A DNA stretch of 20,373 nucleotides. Source: Phoronis ovalis (taxonomy: Eukaryota; Phoronida; Phoronidae). This document shows, one piece after another, positions 17,339-20,373 of the stretch (positions within the stretch are counted from its first letter, which is position 1; every line of letters begins with the position of its first letter). The stretch covers positions 1-20,373 of the forward strand of contig JAOXYB010002679.1 of the NCBI GenBank assembly GCA_028565635.1, in the 5' to 3' direction. The position numbers were made by a program, and so were the translations under genes. The notes beneath the pieces were generated by a model. The model saw only the letters and a list, made by a program, of their open reading frames with translations, did not search any database and was not told the DNA's origin.

Positions 17339-17795
17339 CCATATTTTCTCAAATAATCGCCCTGGGCGATTATTTAGAAAAATTACTTTTACGGGGGTGT
17401 GATTATTAGAGGGGGGCGATTAATAGAGAGGGGGCGATTATTAACTTCTATATACTCCTGGCATGAATATTTCAGATGTTTTAATTCTATTGGTTGCCAT
17501 ACATAAGGCAGTTTATCAAACAAAACTCACATTATTGGAGATGTCTGATGATCCGAAGTTTGTTTTGTGAGCCAAAGCACTTATTAAAAATAATTTGGGG
17601 GAATATCACTAATAAATACACATCATCCAAAAAGAGCTAATCAACTACACATAATAATGAATTAAAATGTGATTATCTCATATTAATTCAAATGGGTCTT
17701 CAACTCAAATTGCCGCCCCGGGGCGACTATTAGAGAGGGGGCGATTATTGATTTATTTTAGTCACCAGAGGGGGCGATTATTAGAGAAAATACGA
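17339..17795. mobile_element. Inverted-repeat DNA element with GGGGGCGATTATTAGAG motifs (pogo/Tc1-like ends?)
   Basis: The left end reads CCATATTTTCTCAAATAATC. The reverse complement of the right end reads TCGTATTTTCTCTAATAATC, and both continue GCCC. A TA dinucleotide sits outside each end (17337-17338, 17796-17797), as expected for Tc1/mariner/pogo-type insertion. The left part includes a perfect 25-bp palindrome (17351-17375, half-site AAATAATCGCCC around a central T), and the right part a 12-bp palindrome CGCCCCGGGGCG (17714-17725). GAGGGGGCGATTATTA-type units recur near 17409, 17428, 17735 and 17767. The interior (about 17450-17700) has no coding frame. Superfamily assignment is tentative. 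Confidence 0.6.
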
Positions 17796-17797
17796 TA

Positions 17798-18870
17798 CTT
17801 GTATGGGCCTAAAGTACATCCTTTTTTCCTATTGGTTTATGATGGACAACAGTCAACATAATAGATTGGAACAAGTTATTAAACTTGCAGTGCACCTAAA
17901 AATTGGGTGCTGCAAATAATTTATGAGAAGCTCTTAATTGTTAATATATTGTCCACAGACACAGACTTTTGCATCCTGTTGGCTAAAAATACTACACTAA
18001 AAGGCAACATGTTCATTGCTGCTGTACTAAATGAGAACCATATAAAGCAAGATGGGGGAGACATGTATCTCAAAATATCATTGGCTATGTGGCCTTTAGC
18101 CATTGGGCATGCATTATAGTATATATACTGTGATATTGATGTGAAATAAATGAACAGCATTCTGTAGTTGGTATTGTATATGCATGGTGCTGTATATGGT
18201 GCTGTATATAAAGGAAAATATAATTTAGAAAAGGTTCTTCATCTTGTGAAGTGGAGTCCGAGTAACCAAGGTTGTAAACATACCCATTCATGCACATGGG
18301 CACTAGTAACATATTTGAGACAGACCCTAGGGAATATGATTTGACGGTCTCATAAATTGTTTGAATTCATCTTGACAAAACAAAAATGTTGGCCACTGCT
18401 AGTTTCAGATGTCATATTTCATCTTCAAGTATTGGATGTAATAAAAACAAATTCCCCAACAGGCTCTCATTATTAAAATTGATAATTTAATTGTTTGATT
18501 GATTAAAACAGCTTCTTCACGTGTGTCTGTGGGATCGGGAGACAAATTCAATGACATATTTTAAATAACTCCCTTTTCAAGAACTCCAAGCCAATATTTT
18601 TATATGGATTTTTAATCTGGTCAAAAATTATCCACGCAGTTGTTACATACAACCAGTTTGTTATAGCAACTGCTGCCCTCCAGTGGTATTGGATGTAAAA
18701 TAAGAGCAGTGTTATAATATGTCTGTTATATAATTATATATATTTCAAATGCAGATGTTTTTATTTGAATAAATAGCAAACACACTGCATGTGGCTAAAT
18801 GTTATCATTAACTGTACTGTAAATTAACTATTAATGTAGAAATAGATTGTGAAAAATATTGTTATTGTAG
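17798..18870 (+). other. Intron 2, last part
   Basis: No exon before 18871. A 12-bp unit GGTGCTGTATAT is doubled at 18186-18209. Overlapping open frames on both strands near 17907-18312 have no recognisable content. The intron ends with an acceptor, gttattgtag|G. Confidence 0.5.
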
Positions 18871-18989
18871 GATGGCTAATGCCCGTGCAAAAGCAGAACA
18901 AGCTAACATCGCAGCAGAACGAGCCAGGCAAGACAGTGACATTGCAAGGATAAAAGCTAAAGAACTTGCACCAGAATTCCATCAACCAG
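18871..18989 (+). CDS. JPH: Junctophilin, coding exon 3 (alanine-rich helix, ends ELAPEFHQP)
   Basis: This short exon is found only by homology and splice phase. The acceptor ttattgtag|G completes Arg402 (AG|G). The next 39 codons begin MANARAKAEQANIAAERARQ and include SDIARIKAKELAPEFHQP. Vertebrate junctophilins have the same region, an alanine-rich helix ending ELAP/SDFYQPG, so the match is specific. The helix is thought to span the gap between plasma membrane and ER/SR. The donor is G|GTAAGA at 18990, leaving phase 1 with the first base of Gly442. The exon is 119 bp. Reading into intron 3 meets TAA at 19002. The next exon is not in the window. Confidence 0.93.
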
Positions 18990-19437
18990 GTAAGACATTG
19001 TAAAGGTGCAATGTCATTTGTACTAGTTTGGCACCTAAAGTAAGTATTTTTATCAAAATGGGTATTTCCTTGTAGATCATCAATCTAAAAACAATATTTA
19101 TTCACCATTCACCAGCAATTTCCACATTTCATTCACATCCCCATCAATAATTTTAATTACATTGCAGTTAAAAGTGCTATGTACCATTCACCACAACTGC
19201 AGCTCATTTATGTCTGAAATATGCACATAGTCTTACTAATTCATTGATGATCTGTAATGGGCTTATTTTAGTAGTTCTCCGGCACTAGATGGTATCAAAA
19301 AAAGGGATTCCTTCTGCTACTTCTATGCAAATACTTGGCACTGTCATAAACAACTAGCCAAGATGCAGTGCATAATTATTGGTTAGGCTATTCCTATATA
19401 ATGGTGATGTGCAAAAAACAACAGTGAGAGAGGTCAG
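18990..19437 (+). other. Intron 3, first part
   Basis: Starts with a GTAAGA donor. No exon or RNA gene was seen. If the retroelement remnant that follows is real, this side could hold its decayed 3' untranslated tail, but I see no poly(A) tract that proves it. Confidence 0.4.
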
Positions 19438-19680
19438 TTACAGAGATTCTTTGTTGATGTATTTCAACAGACTGTTTTTAAATGCATCTGGCATTTTACA
19501 GTTTAAAATATCAGGTGGTAGACTGTTCCATTGACTAATAGGATTTGTTTGTAAAACTGATGTTCAGCAAGAAATATTGACAAATTTGTTCACCATTAAC
19601 ACACTGCAGGTACTAGGTATAGACTCTATTCGATTATGATCTGCGTGACTATATTTTTTTACTGCATATCTTCCATATTT
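19438..19680 (-). pseudogene. Decayed C-terminal fragment of a non-LTR retrotransposon (reverse-transcriptase ORF)
   Basis: On the minus strand one frame runs KYGRYAVKKYSH (from 19680), then after about 40 residues reads SQWNSLPPDI, then DAFKNSLLKYIN and a TAA stop at 19440-19438. The pattern WNSLPxxV/I followed about 10 residues later by FKxxL and then the stop is what many LINE-type polymerase ORFs of invertebrates look like at their C-terminus (recognised from memory). An internal TGA (19566-19564) and a stop just upstream of this segment show that it is broken. The catalytic domain is not recognisable upstream (19681-20373). It lies antisense within intron 3 of the junctophilin gene. Confidence 0.5.
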
Positions 19681-20373
19681 TTAAAAGCCATCATTACTCA
19701 GAAGTACTGAAATATCTAGACATACTATATATAACCCTTAAAATATATTAATTTAGTTTCCATGCAATTAAGAAGATGGAAAAACAATTATTACAGAAAA
19801 ACAAAATAGAGTCTATTATATTACTGATTAATCCATTCCAAATTGCAAAACCACCTGGCCAATTGTCTTGAGCATTTCAGGTTATGTGTACTTTTTTTGC
19901 AAATGGGCAATTTATGTTTCTGAGTAACATATTAGTATTTGTTGCAGTAAAGACAGCTCATCTTCAAAATATAGATGTGTTACTACTATCCACATTATGT
20001 GAAAGTGCTATAAACAGACTGTTACAAGATAAAAAACCATGCTAGAACAAAATTGGTGAGATATGTTCCTAGGTACCTGAAAGAGGGTTATTCCAACTTC
20101 ATCTATCATTGATATTATAACTTCTAGAGAATTAATTTTTCCTGAAAGTAGAAACCAACAGAGTGGCTTGTATGTTTGTATGCAATTAAATTAGTGCCAT
20201 CTAAAGATACAAATCCCTTAACAATTGACTTATGATTTATATCCAAGGGGGACCACATTCAAATTGAGCAAATTATGGTTTAAGGGGGGAGAACCATTTA
20301 TTTGTTAGTTATCTCTGTTACAATGTATCTTTAAAACTATAGACTAAAAGTATTATAATGTATACATTTTCTT
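19681..20373 (+). other. Intron 3, continuing to the window end
   Basis: No junctophilin exon was recognised here, so exon 4 lies outside. The sequence may include more of the antisense retroelement, but stops interrupt every frame and I could not identify a conserved block. A MEF2-like word CTATATATAA occurs near 19725. Confidence 0.4.

Overview
This is an AT-rich stretch of animal nuclear DNA. It carries one recognisable protein-coding gene on the + strand: the 5' two-thirds of a junctophilin (JPH) gene. The evidence is three exons that join in phase across canonical GT/AG introns (1654-2038, 14327-15146, 18871-18989). Together they encode about 441 residues: six N-terminal MORN motifs, a basic Ser/Thr-rich joining region, two more MORN motifs, and an alanine-rich helix ending in the family-typical ELAPEFHQP. 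The 3' exons (divergent region and C-terminal ER/SR membrane anchor) lie beyond the window. The introns, a single-gene layout and the style of the transposable elements suggest an invertebrate. I favour a lophotrochozoan, possibly a bivalve mollusc, but that is inference.

Layout. 1-1599 is upstream DNA. It holds a probable promoter and non-coding first exon: a perfect CArG box at 521-530, a donor-like site at 804, and a perfect MEF2-type site at 1108-1117. A 5'UTR segment with a tiny upstream ORF (Met-Thr-Ser-stop, 1635-1646) precedes the start codon at 1654. Exon 1 is followed by a 12.3 kb intron containing a 133-bp foldback element with a 5-bp direct repeat (8023-8165), a 295-bp MITE with a 7-bp target duplication (12845-13153) and a 27-bp x 4 minisatellite (13992-14099). 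Exon 2 is followed by a 3.7 kb intron holding two further inverted-repeat elements (15522-16456 and 17339-17795). Exon 3 is followed by a partial intron with an antisense remnant that looks like the C-terminus of a non-LTR retrotransposon protein (19438-19680).

Function. Junctophilins tether the plasma membrane to the endoplasmic/sarcoplasmic reticulum: the MORN domain binds the plasma membrane and a C-terminal segment anchors in the ER/SR. They are needed for excitation-contraction coupling. CArG and MEF2 sites near the 5' end would fit muscle expression, although each is expected about once per 20 kb by chance at this base composition. I found no tRNA, rRNA, CRISPR array or previously undescribed multi-gene system. 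The features most worth a second look are the four inverted-repeat elements, the start-mimicking uORF and the retroelement tail.
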